Origin: Chloroflexi bacterium HGW-Chloroflexi-4
GTDB taxonomy: Bacteria > Chloroflexota > Anaerolineae > Anaerolineales > Anaerolineaceae
Assembly (NCBI GenBank): GCA_002840715.1
Contig: PHBW01000026.1
Span: forward strand, 1-64,000
DNA length: 64,000 bases
Direction: 5' to 3'
In this document: piece after piece, positions 9,819-20,251 of the stretch
Position numbering within the stretch: position 1 is the first letter of the stretch
How the letters are laid out: each line of letters begins with the position of its first letter
The notes under the pieces: generated by a model
What the model saw: only the letters and a program-made list of their open reading frames with translations
What the model was told of the DNA's origin: nothing
Database searches by the model: none
Program-made: the position numbers and the translations under genes

Positions 9819-12800
9819 TTACTCACTTGTCACAAGATAGATGACAGTATCCTGATATTTATAAACTTCCTTCCAATATTTCCCTTCGAATTCTCCAAAT
9901 TTATCCAATCCTTCTCCTGGGTAATAAGCCCGTTCCATTTGCCCAAGAATAATAAAACTCACATTGTATTGGTCAAGAAAATTTAGGGCAGTCCTTATAT
10001 CAGTCGTTGAATAGAAATTCATTATGTCATTTAAACGGTTGGCAATACCATTCGAATCGATGAACCCACGTTGCTGCCGTTGATGCCAGTTCCAGCCCAA
10101 AACACCTGGCAAACCTGTATAAATTGTATAACGATTTCCCCAACGATATTCAACCGTATTAGCTTCAACAATCACAGGGGATCCAATCACATTTTGCTGC
10201 ATCCAAAGAATAGCCTGATAATCCTGATTGAGGTCCAAATCGACACCCTGGTCACCGTAATGAGAGGTTGACATGAACTCTAATCCGTTTAAGGTATTAG
10301 TCGGTGTCGGAGACATTCTATCTCTGATTTTATCGGTGGCGGCTGTGATCGGATATAAAGAAGCACCAAAGAATAATAATACGATCAACACCTGCCAAAT
10401 AGTAGATACACTTGTCCGCCACCGTGTACTCACAGCAGGGATAAGCCAGATCAAGGCTGCCGCGGCGGATAGCCCAAAAAAAGTCCAGGCTTGATAATAA
10501 AACTTGAAGACAGTATTCATACGTCCGATATCACCTGTTAACACGAACAATTCCACAAACAAAGTGAGCACGAGTGCAGTACCTGTGATAAATAACACTA
10601 ATCGTTTTTTGTCTGGCTGCCCTGGCCGGAAGATTAAAACCAATGCCCATGCGCCCAAAATACCTGCCAGCCAGGCGATTTGTACACCTAAAATGGTAAG
10701 TAATACCAAAACAAGTCCAAACAATACCAAAACGATTTGCATTAAACTTAGATAAGGGCTGAGTTTTTTAAGTGATGAAACTGGCGTTGAAGCCAGCCAT
10801 TCGCGCGTCTCCCAAACAAACCAACTGATGATAATAAATAATTGAACTCCCCAATGAACCAGATAAGATGAAAGTGGAGAATGGTCGTTTGTCCAGACGC
10901 TGACACTCCCATACGATGTTCCGAAATTCTTTGTGAAAGGAAGATAGAACAAGGTTGCAAACCCGATCAATAATCCAAGGGTACCCAACACATAAGCGGT
11001 TTTTGTCACCCAAAGAGGTCTGCCCGGTAATAATTTTTCAGGAATTTCTGCATACCTGATGATCGTGTAGAGAATCACTAAACAACTCAAAAGCAGATAA
11101 GTGGGAAAATCCCACGTGTTGGCTGCTCTGAGATAACCGACTGACATACCGCCAAATGCCAGCGTGATAATCGCATAAACCCAGGGTTTGATGCCGATAT
11201 CCGTATTCCATTTCCATTTATTGAGCAGCAGACCAAGACCCCATCCTATGATCAAGATCGTGATGGGAAGTGCTATAAGGTGTGCATGCAAGTCAGCGTA
11301 AATGAATGTAAAGAAAGGGAATTCAGTAATGGGTTCATTCGGCAACGCACGCGATGGAATCCAATACCAATCGCCGATCCCGAAAGGCAATGCCGACCCT
11401 GTGAAAAACTTGCCTAATCCCTGGAAGAACCAGAGGAAGCGATTAAAAATATTGGCATGATCAATTACGCCGCCAGGGGCAACGATTCGCTGCAAACCCT
11501 GCCAAATCATGCGGATCGTACCCAAATTGCCCATTATCAAGACTGAAAAGATTGAAAAGATACCAGCCACATTGCTGCGGAACGTATTTGCCCGAATCAC
11601 TTCAGGATTTTCATCTTCATGTAACTGTTTTTTTGCAAACAGATTCCAGCCAATGCTGAAAGCACCCAAACCGGTGAGAGCAAATATCGTTGGAATAATC
11701 AAATTATAGGCAATGGCCGGAACAATACCTAACAACTTTACCGGCACCCCTACCAACACAAAGCCCCAATAATAATAATTAATGTAGCCACCCGCATACC
11801 ACGGATCATAAGGCGGAAATGTGGTGCTTTTCAATACCGCGGTGAAGTAAGAGAGATCCATGGGTTTCTCTCCCCCCTTCCAGGGATGCCAAAGGTCCGG
11901 GTTACCATAGCGGATCCCCAAACTCACGAGGAAGAGCACCAACATAACACATTCAACTGTCAGGAAATATTTCTTTTTTGTATGCCATTCAACAGCGAGC
12001 TCAAATCGCTGCTTGTAAGCAAGAAATGCACTTATCAAAAGTAAAAGGATAATCACAATGACGATTGTCGTTCGTGAAAATGGAAAAACAGTAGAACCTG
12101 CAAGCCAGGTGAAGTATGCAACGAGAAGCATTCCGGTCAAACGACTGAATGGATAACCGCGGTCTGGCAGCCCTTTAAAAACCATTCTCACAATCGGGTA
12201 AGTAATGATGCCAAATACCGTGATCAATAAGTACCAGATTACTGTAGCCACGCCAGAATTCTTTTTCAGGATTGAATCTGAGGGAAACAGTTCGTTCCAT
12301 GTGCCACCAACCTGCTGGAACTTGGATTTCACTTCACTCAACAGCAAATTACCAGAAAAACGGCTGGCCTGACCCGGCGTTTTGTGAACTGCAAGTGAAA
12401 TTTCCACTTCATCCAAAATCGCACGAACTTTCTCACCATCGTATGCTTCGGTCTTTTCAAAGATCAACACTTTTGGATGGTCATAAACCGTAAACGCTTC
12501 TTCAGCAGATTGATCATTAATTTTGAATCCAGCGATGGTGGGGTCATTCTGAAAAACAGCGGTCAGCTTAAAACCCAACTCTTCGACAAACATATCCGGT
12601 TCAGCAACTTGATAGCACCACAAAATGTCTTTGTCTTGCGGGCAGCCGATCAGAGCCCGGTAATATTCGGTGGTTAACGGGTACCGTTCAGGAACACGGA
12701 CCGTCGTGCCCCACTGCCGATTGGAACTGATGAAAATGGCATCCGATTGATCCAAGGTTGTGTAAAGCAAATCTTTTTTGGTTTGTGTATCATCGTAGTA

Positions 12801-15185
12801 AAGTTCCATGTTGCGCACATTTCCAAAAAGACCAAGTTCGTAGCCAAAAAGGTTGTATCCGTTTTCATTGAGCGGAAGAGCATCATCCCAGGTGGATTCA
12901 ATTGCGGGCACATCATTGTAAATAGCCAACTCGCTGCCAGAATCATTTATTCCGATGGACAGGAAATACATCTGGTTGGCATTCAGTTTGGCTGGATGAT
13001 CAAGCTTAACCCAATATTCCTTACCGCGCGCATCACCATCAACCCCAAAGATCTCAGAAATTTCTCCGCTGCCCACAACTTGATCGTTATTTGTTGGATC
13101 GGTAATTTCGATAAATAATTCAGAATTTACTCCGATACCCAACAGATCAACGACGCGGTTGAGCTTTAATTTTGAAACTGACCCACTAACGAGAGGAACA
13201 AAATTGGTTTTAAATGGATAGGCTTCAGTGATCCTGAGTGTTGGCGGAGGCATATATTGTCTGAATTCTGTCACGCCATCATTAAGATTTATCCAAACTC
13301 CACCATCCAGCTTGAGGTTAACTTCCGGCTCAATCACGGAGATGACTAATTCATATTTTTGACCCTCTTTCAAATCCATTTCAGGGTAGAAATCGAGCTT
13401 AACTGCATCACCACGGGCATCACTAACCTGCAAGAATTGAGATTGGACGATTGCTGTTGAAACATCACCGTTCTCGTTACGCAGTGTTGCTTGTAAAGAA
13501 ACTAAAGTGGGTGATGATGTGGTCAGTGGATTATTTTGAGCGTTATAGAGTACATGTTCCAGTGTCAAACTCTCAATGGTGCCAGAACTGCTTGCAGTGA
13601 AGCCATAGATAAACGGCTGGGATGAGTTAATTATGGCTGTGTTTTGGTACGCCAACAACTGCGTGATTTGGGATCCGTCTTCAAGTTTGATAGGCATTAC
13701 GATTGCACTTGAGATATTCTGCAAGATCCATTCACTGGCGGCAACTCGGGTCACTGGCCGGGTATAAATTGAAGTAAAGGCATATGCCCAAACTGCAGTT
13801 CCTCCAACCGTTATGATCGCTGTAGCGACAGAAAGAACTCTGCGCCAATTAAAGTGGAAGGGTGTGATTTTCCTTACGGTTCCTGCGCCGTTTTCCCAAA
13901 GCTTGAAAATTGCCCAAGCTGAAATCAAACATAAAGCAGGATAAATCGGCAGCAAATACCGCATGCTGCGCACCCAATTGAAAGATTGTGTCACTAAAAT
14001 GAAAGCTGTCCATCCCCAGAGGACGATGTGTTTTTGCCAATCCCCTTTGATCAATCTCCAAGCCATCCAAAGGAAACCAAATAGCCCTAACAACCCCAAT
14101 GAAAGACCAAGCCCCCATTGCACAAGGTTATCGGCTGCAAATGTTATCGGCCGGCGTGCCCACTGCAAAGCATAAGGAACGTCCACATCCCCTTTGCTGA
14201 TAATGCTCAATTCTTTTAAGCTGGCGATCCAGCCTTCATTTATTTTCAATCCAAAGAAGCCTGGTCCCATGAAGGCATATGGTTGGAAGATTCTGAAGGT
14301 TATTAATGCCAAAATTCCTGCGATTGCCAGGTTCCGTAAGATCAATCCAATTTCGTTATTCTTTGAATCTTTAGAGAGTTTTGTGAAATAAACCACCGCT
14401 GCAATCGGCAGGAGAAACGCCAGTGCATAAATACTGACCTTTGAAGCCAGTGCCATGCCAAATAAAATGCCAAAGAGCGCATATTTTCCAAGATGGGCAC
14501 TTGTGAACAAATAATGCTTCCAATCAAAAACAGATGTTTTTTGGTTGTCTTGATTTTCATTGAAAGCGTCGTATACGGGAGCATCTACTACTTTTGGCTC
14601 TGCCATCATAATGCAAACAGCAACATAGATGGCTGCATATGCAAAGAAATTTGCCACATTATCCACTGTGAAATAATGTGAAAGTTGAATTTGCAAGACT
14701 GCCAAAGCTGAGAATAAAGCAGCTAATAACCCAAGTTTTGAATTCTTGTAAAGCTTTCGGCCAATTAAAAAGATAAGAAAAATAGTGCCAAGATCAAAAG
14801 CACCTGAAACATAACGACCAACCAGATGAATGCTGTCATAACCGATATTTCCGGTAAGTTCACCGATATATCGAACAATGAAGATTGGCAAAGTACCGTA
14901 AACATAAAATGTGTATCCGCGGTTGTTGGGGTTTAAAGATGAATTGGCCGTATCAAAATATTGTCCCAAGCTTTCGACTGGTGAAATGGCACTTTCAACC
15001 ATGGTTAAAAAGCGTTCATCCGGGTGCAGATGATAGTTATTATCCCAATTAATTCCAGTGAATCTAAAATAAGCTCCAATCAACAGGATCACAACAATTA
15101 ATAAATCCCAAAGCCAATTGAGTTTTATTGGTTTGATGTTTTTTTGAGTACGATTTTTTACAGGCAATTCATTCACATTGTTCAC
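9819..15185 (-). CDS. GT39-like plus DUF2298 fusion membrane protein
   Basis: A very large membrane protein. The N-terminal part resembles PMT/ArnT-type GT39 transferases: after the first helix comes FTGINWDNNYHLHPDERF, whose acidic pair fits the catalytic first loop. A soluble beta-rich insert (~480-970) separates it from a DUF2298/YYY domain with EFPFFTFIYADLHAH and MNTVFKFYYQAW. Known YYY proteins occur alone or fused to GT39, so this is the fused form. A longer reading from ATG 15260 would overlap the GT4 gene by 56 nt. GTG at 15183-15185 instead has GGAG 8 nt upstream and lies 19 nt past the GT4 stop, giving 1788 residues; I prefer it. Likely role: transfer of a polyprenyl-linked sugar to an extracytoplasmic acceptor. 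Confidence 0.75.
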   Translation of the reverse strand: MNNVNELPVKNRTQKNIKPIKLNWLWDLLIVVILLIGAYFRFTGINWDNNYHLHPDERFLTMVESAISPVESLGQYFDTANSSLNPNNRGYTFYVYGTLPIFIVRYIGELTGNIGYDSIHLVGRYVSGAFDLGTIFLIFLIGRKLYKNSKLGLLAALFSALAVLQIQLSHYFTVDNVANFFAYAAIYVAVCIMMAEPKVVDAPVYDAFNENQDNQKTSVFDWKHYLFTSAHLGKYALFGILFGMALASKVSIYALAFLLPIAAVVYFTKLSKDSKNNEIGLILRNLAIAGILALITFRIFQPYAFMGPGFFGLKINEGWIASLKELSIISKGDVDVPYALQWARRPITFAADNLVQWGLGLSLGLLGLFGFLWMAWRLIKGDWQKHIVLWGWTAFILVTQSFNWVRSMRYLLPIYPALCLISAWAIFKLWENGAGTVRKITPFHFNWRRVLSVATAIITVGGTAVWAYAFTSIYTRPVTRVAASEWILQNISSAIVMPIKLEDGSQITQLLAYQNTAIINSSQPFIYGFTASSSGTIESLTLEHVLYNAQNNPLTTSSPTLVSLQATLRNENGDVSTAIVQSQFLQVSDARGDAVKLDFYPEMDLKEGQKYELVISVIEPEVNLKLDGGVWINLNDGVTEFRQYMPPPTLRITEAYPFKTNFVPLVSGSVSKLKLNRVVDLLGIGVNSELFIEITDPTNNDQVVGSGEISEIFGVDGDARGKEYWVKLDHPAKLNANQMYFLSIGINDSGSELAIYNDVPAIESTWDDALPLNENGYNLFGYELGLFGNVRNMELYYDDTQTKKDLLYTTLDQSDAIFISSNRQWGTTVRVPERYPLTTEYYRALIGCPQDKDILWCYQVAEPDMFVEELGFKLTAVFQNDPTIAGFKINDQSAEEAFTVYDHPKVLIFEKTEAYDGEKVRAILDEVEISLAVHKTPGQASRFSGNLLLSEVKSKFQQVGGTWNELFPSDSILKKNSGVATVIWYLLITVFGIITYPIVRMVFKGLPDRGYPFSRLTGMLLVAYFTWLAGSTVFPFSRTTIVIVIILLLLISAFLAYKQRFELAVEWHTKKKYFLTVECVMLVLFLVSLGIRYGNPDLWHPWKGGEKPMDLSYFTAVLKSTTFPPYDPWYAGGYINYYYWGFVLVGVPVKLLGIVPAIAYNLIIPTIFALTGLGAFSIGWNLFAKKQLHEDENPEVIRANTFRSNVAGIFSIFSVLIMGNLGTIRMIWQGLQRIVAPGGVIDHANIFNRFLWFFQGLGKFFTGSALPFGIGDWYWIPSRALPNEPITEFPFFTFIYADLHAHLIALPITILIIGWGLGLLLNKWKWNTDIGIKPWVYAIITLAFGGMSVGYLRAANTWDFPTYLLLSCLVILYTIIRYAEIPEKLLPGRPLWVTKTAYVLGTLGLLIGFATLFYLPFTKNFGTSYGSVSVWTNDHSPLSSYLVHWGVQLFIIISWFVWETREWLASTPVSSLKKLSPYLSLMQIVLVLFGLVLVLLTILGVQIAWLAGILGAWALVLIFRPGQPDKKRLVLFITGTALVLTLFVELFVLTGDIGRMNTVFKFYYQAWTFFGLSAAAALIWLIPAVSTRWRTSVSTIWQVLIVLLFFGASLYPITAATDKIRDRMSPTPTNTLNGLEFMSTSHYGDQGVDLDLNQDYQAILWMQQNVIGSPVIVEANTVEYRWGNRYTIYTGLPGVLGWNWHQRQQRGFIDSNGIANRLNDIMNFYSTTDIRTALNFLDQYNVSFIILGQMERAYYPGEGLDKFGEFEGKYWKEVYKYQDTVIYLVTSE

Positions 15186-15204
15186 GGCAGAAACTCCGGA
15201 ATAA

Positions 15205-16362
15205 TCAAAGGGTGAGATGGATCTCTTGAAACAATTCTTCATAAGCGCGTGCAATGTCATCAGGCTGATATCGCGAAAAATCCAACTTGTTCTTGAAATT
15301 AGATTTACCGATTTTAATTACCTCAATTAAACTTTTTGCCAGCGCTTTTGAATCTCCGATTGGGAAAATCGCACCCATATCATGAATTTTAACCGGTTGC
15401 CTTACACCCGGTAAACTTGATGTCACGCAAGGCACGCCGTTCATCATGGCTTCAATCTGAACCAATCCAAAGGCTTCGGTGGAATTTAAACTTGGCACCG
15501 TTAACACACTCAAATTGGGATAGTACCTGGCCATTTGTTCAGGGTCAAGCTCACCTAGAAACTGCCAATTGCCGCTTGCCTGAAATTTTTCGATCTGAGG
15601 TCGCAGCCGGTCAAAATACGATTGTTCACTAAATACCTTTTGGTAGGTCCCAACAAATTGAACCAATGCATCAGGAAACTCTCTTAGTACTTCAGGTAAA
15701 GCGTTTAAAAGCACTTCAACACCTTTTTCAGATGCAAATCTGGTGGCCATGCCAATCACAGGATACCGATTCTGAGGATTATGTTCAATAGCAAACCTTG
15801 TAACGCTTTCATGAGTTACATCAGGCAACACCACTGGAGGCGGGATGATCTTAAGTTTTTTCAAATATTGATTTAAGTAAGATGAATTATCAGCGTAATC
15901 TTGAGTGTAGGTCACAATGCGGTGGGTAAAAATTCCAGTCAGTTGATTCATAAATGTTACGCCAATATTGGCAAGTCGATTGAACAGACCTGGGGGCATC
16001 AACAAATCACAATGATAGGTGATTACTGTCGGTTTTTTGAGCAGCCTGCTCCTGAACGAAATCCCTGCAGCGTCAAATTGTGGGAGATGAAGTTGAATCA
16101 CATCCGCTTCACGGACGAGCCGGTTCGCAATCCATCCAAAAGTGGGCATGATCACACCTTTGCTCAATCTGAACAAGACGGGAGCCCTTACAATTCTGAC
16201 ACCATCCACCATTTCTTCAGAGGGGAGATCTTTCTTAAATCTCGAAGTTAATACTGACACTTGATGACCTCTGGCCGCAAAAGCCTTTGCCAGCCGTTCG
16301 GCATAAATGGTCAATCCGCTGATGTGGGGACGATAATAAGTCAGAACGATGAGTATCTTCAT
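15205..16362 (-). CDS. Glycosyltransferase family 4
   Basis: GT-B fold retaining glycosyltransferase, 385 residues, cytoplasmic or membrane-associated. The N terminus MKILIVLTYYRPHISGLTIYA is typical of family GT4, the nucleotide-binding half starts around GMATRFASEKG, and the E-x7-E motif is present in EAFGLVQIEA (E296, E304). It likely adds a hexose (mannose or glucose) to a lipid-linked glycan. It sits 5 nt after the epimerase gene and 19 nt before the fusion protein, in one transcription direction, which ties it to the surface-glycan pathway. Donor and acceptor cannot be read from the sequence. Confidence 0.85.
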   Translation of the reverse strand: MKILIVLTYYRPHISGLTIYAERLAKAFAARGHQVSVLTSRFKKDLPSEEMVDGVRIVRAPVLFRLSKGVIMPTFGWIANRLVREADVIQLHLPQFDAAGISFRSRLLKKPTVITYHCDLLMPPGLFNRLANIGVTFMNQLTGIFTHRIVTYTQDYADNSSYLNQYLKKLKIIPPPVVLPDVTHESVTRFAIEHNPQNRYPVIGMATRFASEKGVEVLLNALPEVLREFPDALVQFVGTYQKVFSEQSYFDRLRPQIEKFQASGNWQFLGELDPEQMARYYPNLSVLTVPSLNSTEAFGLVQIEAMMNGVPCVTSSLPGVRQPVKIHDMGAIFPIGDSKALAKSLIEVIKIGKSNFKNKLDFSRYQPDDIARAYEELFQEIHLTL

Positions 16363-16367
16363 AAATA

Positions 16368-17393
16368 TTAGAAGAGGTCTTTGTTTTCTTTAACCCAATT
16401 AAATAATCTGCCGATTCCCTCTTCTGCCCCAACTTTTGGAGACCAGTTTAACAGATTATTGGCTTTACGAATATCCGAGATGAAAACCGGTTGATCACCC
16501 GGGCGCCAATCGCCTTGGGTTGTCTCAATTTTTCGACCTAAAAGTTTTTCGAGAAATGGCTTGAATTCCATCCAAATGGAAATGGTATTCTTTCTGCCTC
16601 CCCCAATATTGAACACTTCTCCTCCCACTTGCGGAAGACGTTGAAATGCCGCATCATAGGCATCACAAAGATCTTCAACAAAAAGGATATCTCTAACCTG
16701 TTTGCCATCACCATAAATTGAGATGGGCCGGCCGGTTATGGCTGCAATAACAAACCAAGCCACCCAACCCTGATCTTCAACGCCAAATTGACGCGTTCCA
16801 TATATACAAGATTGTCTAAAAACAATAGTCGGCAAATCATATATTCGGGCGTAGTCTCTTACGTATTGATCTCCGCTGCCCTTCGAGCAACCGTAAGGAG
16901 AATGAAAATCGAGTAATTGGTCCTCTGATGCACCTTCTGGCAGGTCAACATAATCGTAGCGAGTGCCTTTTTCGACTACGCGCACGTTTTCCATTCCGCC
17001 ATAAACTTTATTTGTTGAAGAAAACAAAAAGCCTGGCTTGTTGCCTGACAACCTTGCCGCTTCTAATGTGTTAAAGGTTCCCAAAGCGTTAACTTCAAAA
17101 TCATTGCGGGGCTCGGTCACCGAAGTCGTCACAGCTACTTGTGCAGCCAAGTGTAAAATGCGATTAACATTTCGAGCCGCAGCTTGAATGGCAGAACTAT
17201 CTCGAACATCCCCAACAACCAATTCAAAAGAGCCTTTTCCGTATGTCTCTTCCAGCCAAGCCAGGTTGCGCTTAGAGCCCGCACGAGAAAGGTTATCAAA
17301 TATGACTATTTTTTCACCACGAGAAATACAGCGTGAAGCGTAGTTTGAACCGATGAACCCAGCCCCACCAGTTATCAATGTCAGGTCGCTCAT
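16368..17393 (-). CDS. NAD-dependent sugar epimerase, CDP-paratose 2-epimerase-like
   Basis: Extended short-chain dehydrogenase of 341 residues. The NAD-binding GGAGFIG spans 9-15, the catalytic pair is Y167-K171 in SPYGCSKGSGD, and the Ser/Thr partner lies in FSSTNKVYGG (125-133). The stretch RQSCIYGTRQFGVEDQGWVAWF closely resembles CDP-tyvelose/paratose 2-epimerases, so a CDP-linked dideoxysugar or a related nucleotide hexose is a plausible substrate. The exact sugar is not certain. Its start overlaps the stop of the flippase-like gene by 4 nt, and the GT4 gene follows after 5 nt. It should supply an activated sugar to the neighbouring transferases. Confidence 0.8.
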   Translation of the reverse strand: MSDLTLITGGAGFIGSNYASRCISRGEKIVIFDNLSRAGSKRNLAWLEETYGKGSFELVVGDVRDSSAIQAAARNVNRILHLAAQVAVTTSVTEPRNDFEVNALGTFNTLEAARLSGNKPGFLFSSTNKVYGGMENVRVVEKGTRYDYVDLPEGASEDQLLDFHSPYGCSKGSGDQYVRDYARIYDLPTIVFRQSCIYGTRQFGVEDQGWVAWFVIAAITGRPISIYGDGKQVRDILFVEDLCDAYDAAFQRLPQVGGEVFNIGGGRKNTISIWMEFKPFLEKLLGRKIETTQGDWRPGDQPVFISDIRKANNLLNWSPKVGAEEGIGRLFNWVKENKDLF

Positions 17394-18424
17394 ATTTCCT
17401 CTTTTAGATCCCCGATAGCTTCGGTATTAACTTCGCTTGAACCAAATGTCGATAATATTTTCGAAAAACCAAGTCCTTCTCGAACCAACGCCCAAATGCC
17501 AAATATCGCAGAAAATGAAAAAGCCAGCAGATGCAAGATAATGGCATATGCCAGTGCGGTTCCCGTTTGACCGCCAAGGATGGCTATCGCGGCTACAAAA
17601 GATGCCTCATACACACCTAATGCCGAAGGAGCAGAAGGGATGGCGACACCCAAAGCCATCACACCAGTGAGGAAGATTCCCCACCAAATGGGTGCGCCTG
17701 GGATGACTGTACTTACAGCCAAACAATAGGTAGCCGTCCAAACCACCCAATTAATTCCTACCCATAAAAGACTCAAGAAAAATTGTGATGGATTAGCAAG
17801 CAATGCAAACCCATCAATAATATTCTCGATTCTTGGTAAGATAAATCTGACCACTTTATTAGGCTTGGTTATTTTATTTAGCCAGCCAAGTACTTTTTCT
17901 TTATTTCTGGCAACCAGGAACAAAATGAACAAGGCTGCAAAAACAAGGATCAATGCAATGGTAGCAATTGGCTTTATCCAGTCCATCCCTAAAAGAAAAG
18001 GCAAAGTAATGATCACATAGGTGGCAGCAAAAGCGAGGTCAAATGCACGTTCGATAATGATGGTTGACAACACGTAAAAAGTGCCTTTGCCGGTGCTGCG
18101 TCCCACAAAAAAGGATCTTGCCAATTCTCCTGCCCTGAAAGGTAAAACATTATTCAGGAAATATCCTTCACTGACACCAAAAAAAGATTGTTTGAAGGTG
18201 ACATCTTTGCCCAGAATAACCTGCCACACTTTACCCCGTACCATGTAACCGATTATGCTGGTGCCGCAGACTAAAAGAATAAATCCTGGTTTTACGGTAT
18301 TAAAAGCATTTTTCAGGTCGTCAACTTTAATGAATTTTAAAACTGCGTAGATTGCAATGGCACTGATAATAATGCCTGGCAGCCAACGTAATACTTGTTT
18401 CCAACCTGATTTTTTTGCCTTCAT
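17390..18424 (-). CDS. Lysylphosphatidylglycerol synthetase/AglD-type flippase-like membrane protein (UPF0104)
   Basis: A 344-residue protein with about eight to nine membrane helices. It matches the integral membrane domain shared by MprF and archaeal AglD: an Arg-rich start, LPFRAGELARSFFVGR near residue 100 and APSALGVYEASF near 265. The aminoacyl-transfer domain of MprF is absent, so it is not a lysyl-PG synthase. Standalone copies are thought to act in lipid or polyprenyl-glycan flipping or processing. The ATG overlaps the lepA stop by one nt (TAATG) and its own end overlaps the epimerase start by 4 nt, indicating coupled translation within the glycan unit. Confidence 0.75.
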   Translation of the reverse strand: MKAKKSGWKQVLRWLPGIIISAIAIYAVLKFIKVDDLKNAFNTVKPGFILLVCGTSIIGYMVRGKVWQVILGKDVTFKQSFFGVSEGYFLNNVLPFRAGELARSFFVGRSTGKGTFYVLSTIIIERAFDLAFAATYVIITLPFLLGMDWIKPIATIALILVFAALFILFLVARNKEKVLGWLNKITKPNKVVRFILPRIENIIDGFALLANPSQFFLSLLWVGINWVVWTATYCLAVSTVIPGAPIWWGIFLTGVMALGVAIPSAPSALGVYEASFVAAIAILGGQTGTALAYAIILHLLAFSFSAIFGIWALVREGLGFSKILSTFGSSEVNTEAIGDLKEEI

Positions 18425-20223
18425 TAATCATCGCCCAGTCGAAGCACAGCCATGAAGGCTTCTTGAGGAATCTCAACATTCCCCACCATCTTCATACGAC
18501 GCTTGCCTTTCTTTTGTTTTTCGAGCAGTTTCTTCTTGCGGCTGATATCGCCACCGTAGCATTTCGCCAACACATCCTTTCGTAATGCTTTAACATTTGC
18601 ACGTGAAATAACTCTTCCGCTGGCACTTGCCTGAATCACCACATCAAATAATTGACGTGGAATCAGTGCTTTTAGTTTCGTTACTAACGCCTGTCCTTTA
18701 TGATACGCATCTTCCTTGTGAACAATGGCAGCCAGTGCATCCACAGGTTCTGTATCCACCAAAATTTCCAATTTCACCAGGTTACCCGGGCGATAATCTA
18801 GTAAATGGTAATCCATGGAGGCATATCCGCGGGTGCGAGACTTGAGATCGTCAAAAAAATCGACAATCAACTCAGAAAGAGGAATATCATAATTAAGTTG
18901 CACACGTTTGGGTGCCGGATAGTCTTGCGAAAGAAATGAACCTCGCCGATTAGTGACCAAATCCATAATCGTGCCGTAAAAATCAGTTGGAGTGATGATT
19001 TCAAGACGCATCCACGGTTCACGGATTTCGGATATTGAATTCTCATCCGGCAGCATGGCAGGCGAGGAGATTTTTATGTTCTCGCCATTGTTCATAACAA
19101 CTTCGTATTCAACTGATGGAGCTGTTACAACGATATCCAGATCATATTCACGTTCAATACGCTCTTGAATGATCTCCATATGAAAGAGACCCAAAAAGCC
19201 GCACCTAAAACCAAAATTGAGAGCTTGTGATGTTTCGGGGTCAAAAACCAGTGAAGCATCATTAAGCTGCAATTTATCGAGTGCGTCTTTTAACTCAGAA
19301 TAATCTTCTCCTTCAACAGGATAAATACCCGCGAAAACCATCGGTTTTGGATGGCGGTAACCTGGCAGTGGTTCACGGGCTGGTTGACTTGTAAGCGTGA
19401 AGGTATCACCTACACGGCATTCTTTTACTGTTTTTAATCCTGTTGCAACATAACCCACATCACCTGGCAACAACTCATCAATGGAGACCATGCCAGGATG
19501 GAATATGCCGATTTCGACTGGTTTGACGTCCGTCCCATTTGCCATCAAGTGCAAGGTAGAGGTGGATTTAATCCGCCCCTGCATGACTCGGATGTAAGCA
19601 ACAACACCCTTGTATGAGTCATAGTGTGAATCAAAAATCAAAGCTTGAAGAGGTGCATCAGGATCCCCAGATGGGGCTGGCACCTGTTCCACAATGGCAT
19701 CCAGTACTTTTTCAATGTTGATGCCGTCTTTGGCTGAGACTTTTAAAATCGATTCAGCCGGCACCCCCATCAAGGCTTCTATTTCTTCTGCGACTTCATC
19801 AGGCTGTGCTGAAGCCAGGTCAATTTTGTTGATGACTGGAATAATAGTCAGGTTTGAATCCAAAGCCAGATAAAGATTCGCCAGCGTTTGGGCTTCAATA
19901 CCCTGAGTTGCATCTACGACCAACAAGGCGCCTTCACAAGCATTAAGCGCGCGGCTTACCTCATAATTAAAATCCACATGGCCTGGAGTATCGATCAGGT
20001 TTAGTTCGTACTCTGTTTCTTTATATGGATATTTCATTCTGACTGCGGAGGCTTTGATAGTTACACCTTTTTCACGTTCCAGATCCATGGAATCCAGAAC
20101 CTGCTCCATCATTTCGCGGTCAGAGACAGTGCCCGTGAGTTGCAGCATACGGTCAGCCAGTGTGGACTTACCGTGGTCAACATGAGCGATAATACAGAAA
20201 TTTCGAATGGTTTGCGAGGACAT
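18424..20223 (-). CDS. lepA: Elongation factor 4 (LepA) GTPase
   Basis: Ribosome-associated translational GTPase of 599 residues, the usual length. G1 is AHVDHGKST at 13-21, G3 is DTPGHVDF, and G4 is NKIDL. The protein ends with the LepA-specific C-terminal domain, including [23 protein letters not shown]. LepA affects ribosome assembly and elongation. It is 28 nt downstream of tlyA. A TATACT element lies 11 nt before the start with no SD, so a very short leader is possible in addition to readthrough. Placement at the head of a glycan unit looks incidental. Confidence 0.97.
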   Translation of the reverse strand: MSSQTIRNFCIIAHVDHGKSTLADRMLQLTGTVSDREMMEQVLDSMDLEREKGVTIKASAVRMKYPYKETEYELNLIDTPGHVDFNYEVSRALNACEGALLVVDATQGIEAQTLANLYLALDSNLTIIPVINKIDLASAQPDEVAEEIEALMGVPAESILKVSAKDGINIEKVLDAIVEQVPAPSGDPDAPLQALIFDSHYDSYKGVVAYIRVMQGRIKSTSTLHLMANGTDVKPVEIGIFHPGMVSIDELLPGDVGYVATGLKTVKECRVGDTFTLTSQPAREPLPGYRHPKPMVFAGIYPVEGEDYSELKDALDKLQLNDASLVFDPETSQALNFGFRCGFLGLFHMEIIQERIEREYDLDIVVTAPSVEYEVVMNNGENIKISSPAMLPDENSISEIREPWMRLEIITPTDFYGTIMDLVTNRRGSFLSQDYPAPKRVQLNYDIPLSELIVDFFDDLKSRTRGYASMDYHLLDYRPGNLVKLEILVDTEPVDALAAIVHKEDAYHKGQALVTKLKALIPRQLFDVVIQASASGRVISRANVKALRKDVLAKCYGGDISRKKKLLEKQKKGKRRMKMVGNVEIPQEAFMAVLRLGDD

Positions 20224-20251
20224 AATCGGAGTTTAGTATACCTTAATAGTT

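Noticed and set aside
9341..9844. 167-codon open frame on the plus strand opposite the DUF2298 gene
   Set aside because: It is the mirror of a long membrane-protein gene, has no SD or family resemblance, and its composition is what antisense of hydrophobic codons gives.
15186..15260. 25-residue N-terminal extension of the GT39-DUF2298 fusion
   Set aside because: It would overlap the GT4 coding end by 56 nt, whereas GTG 15185 has a well-placed GGAG and lies after the GT4 stop.
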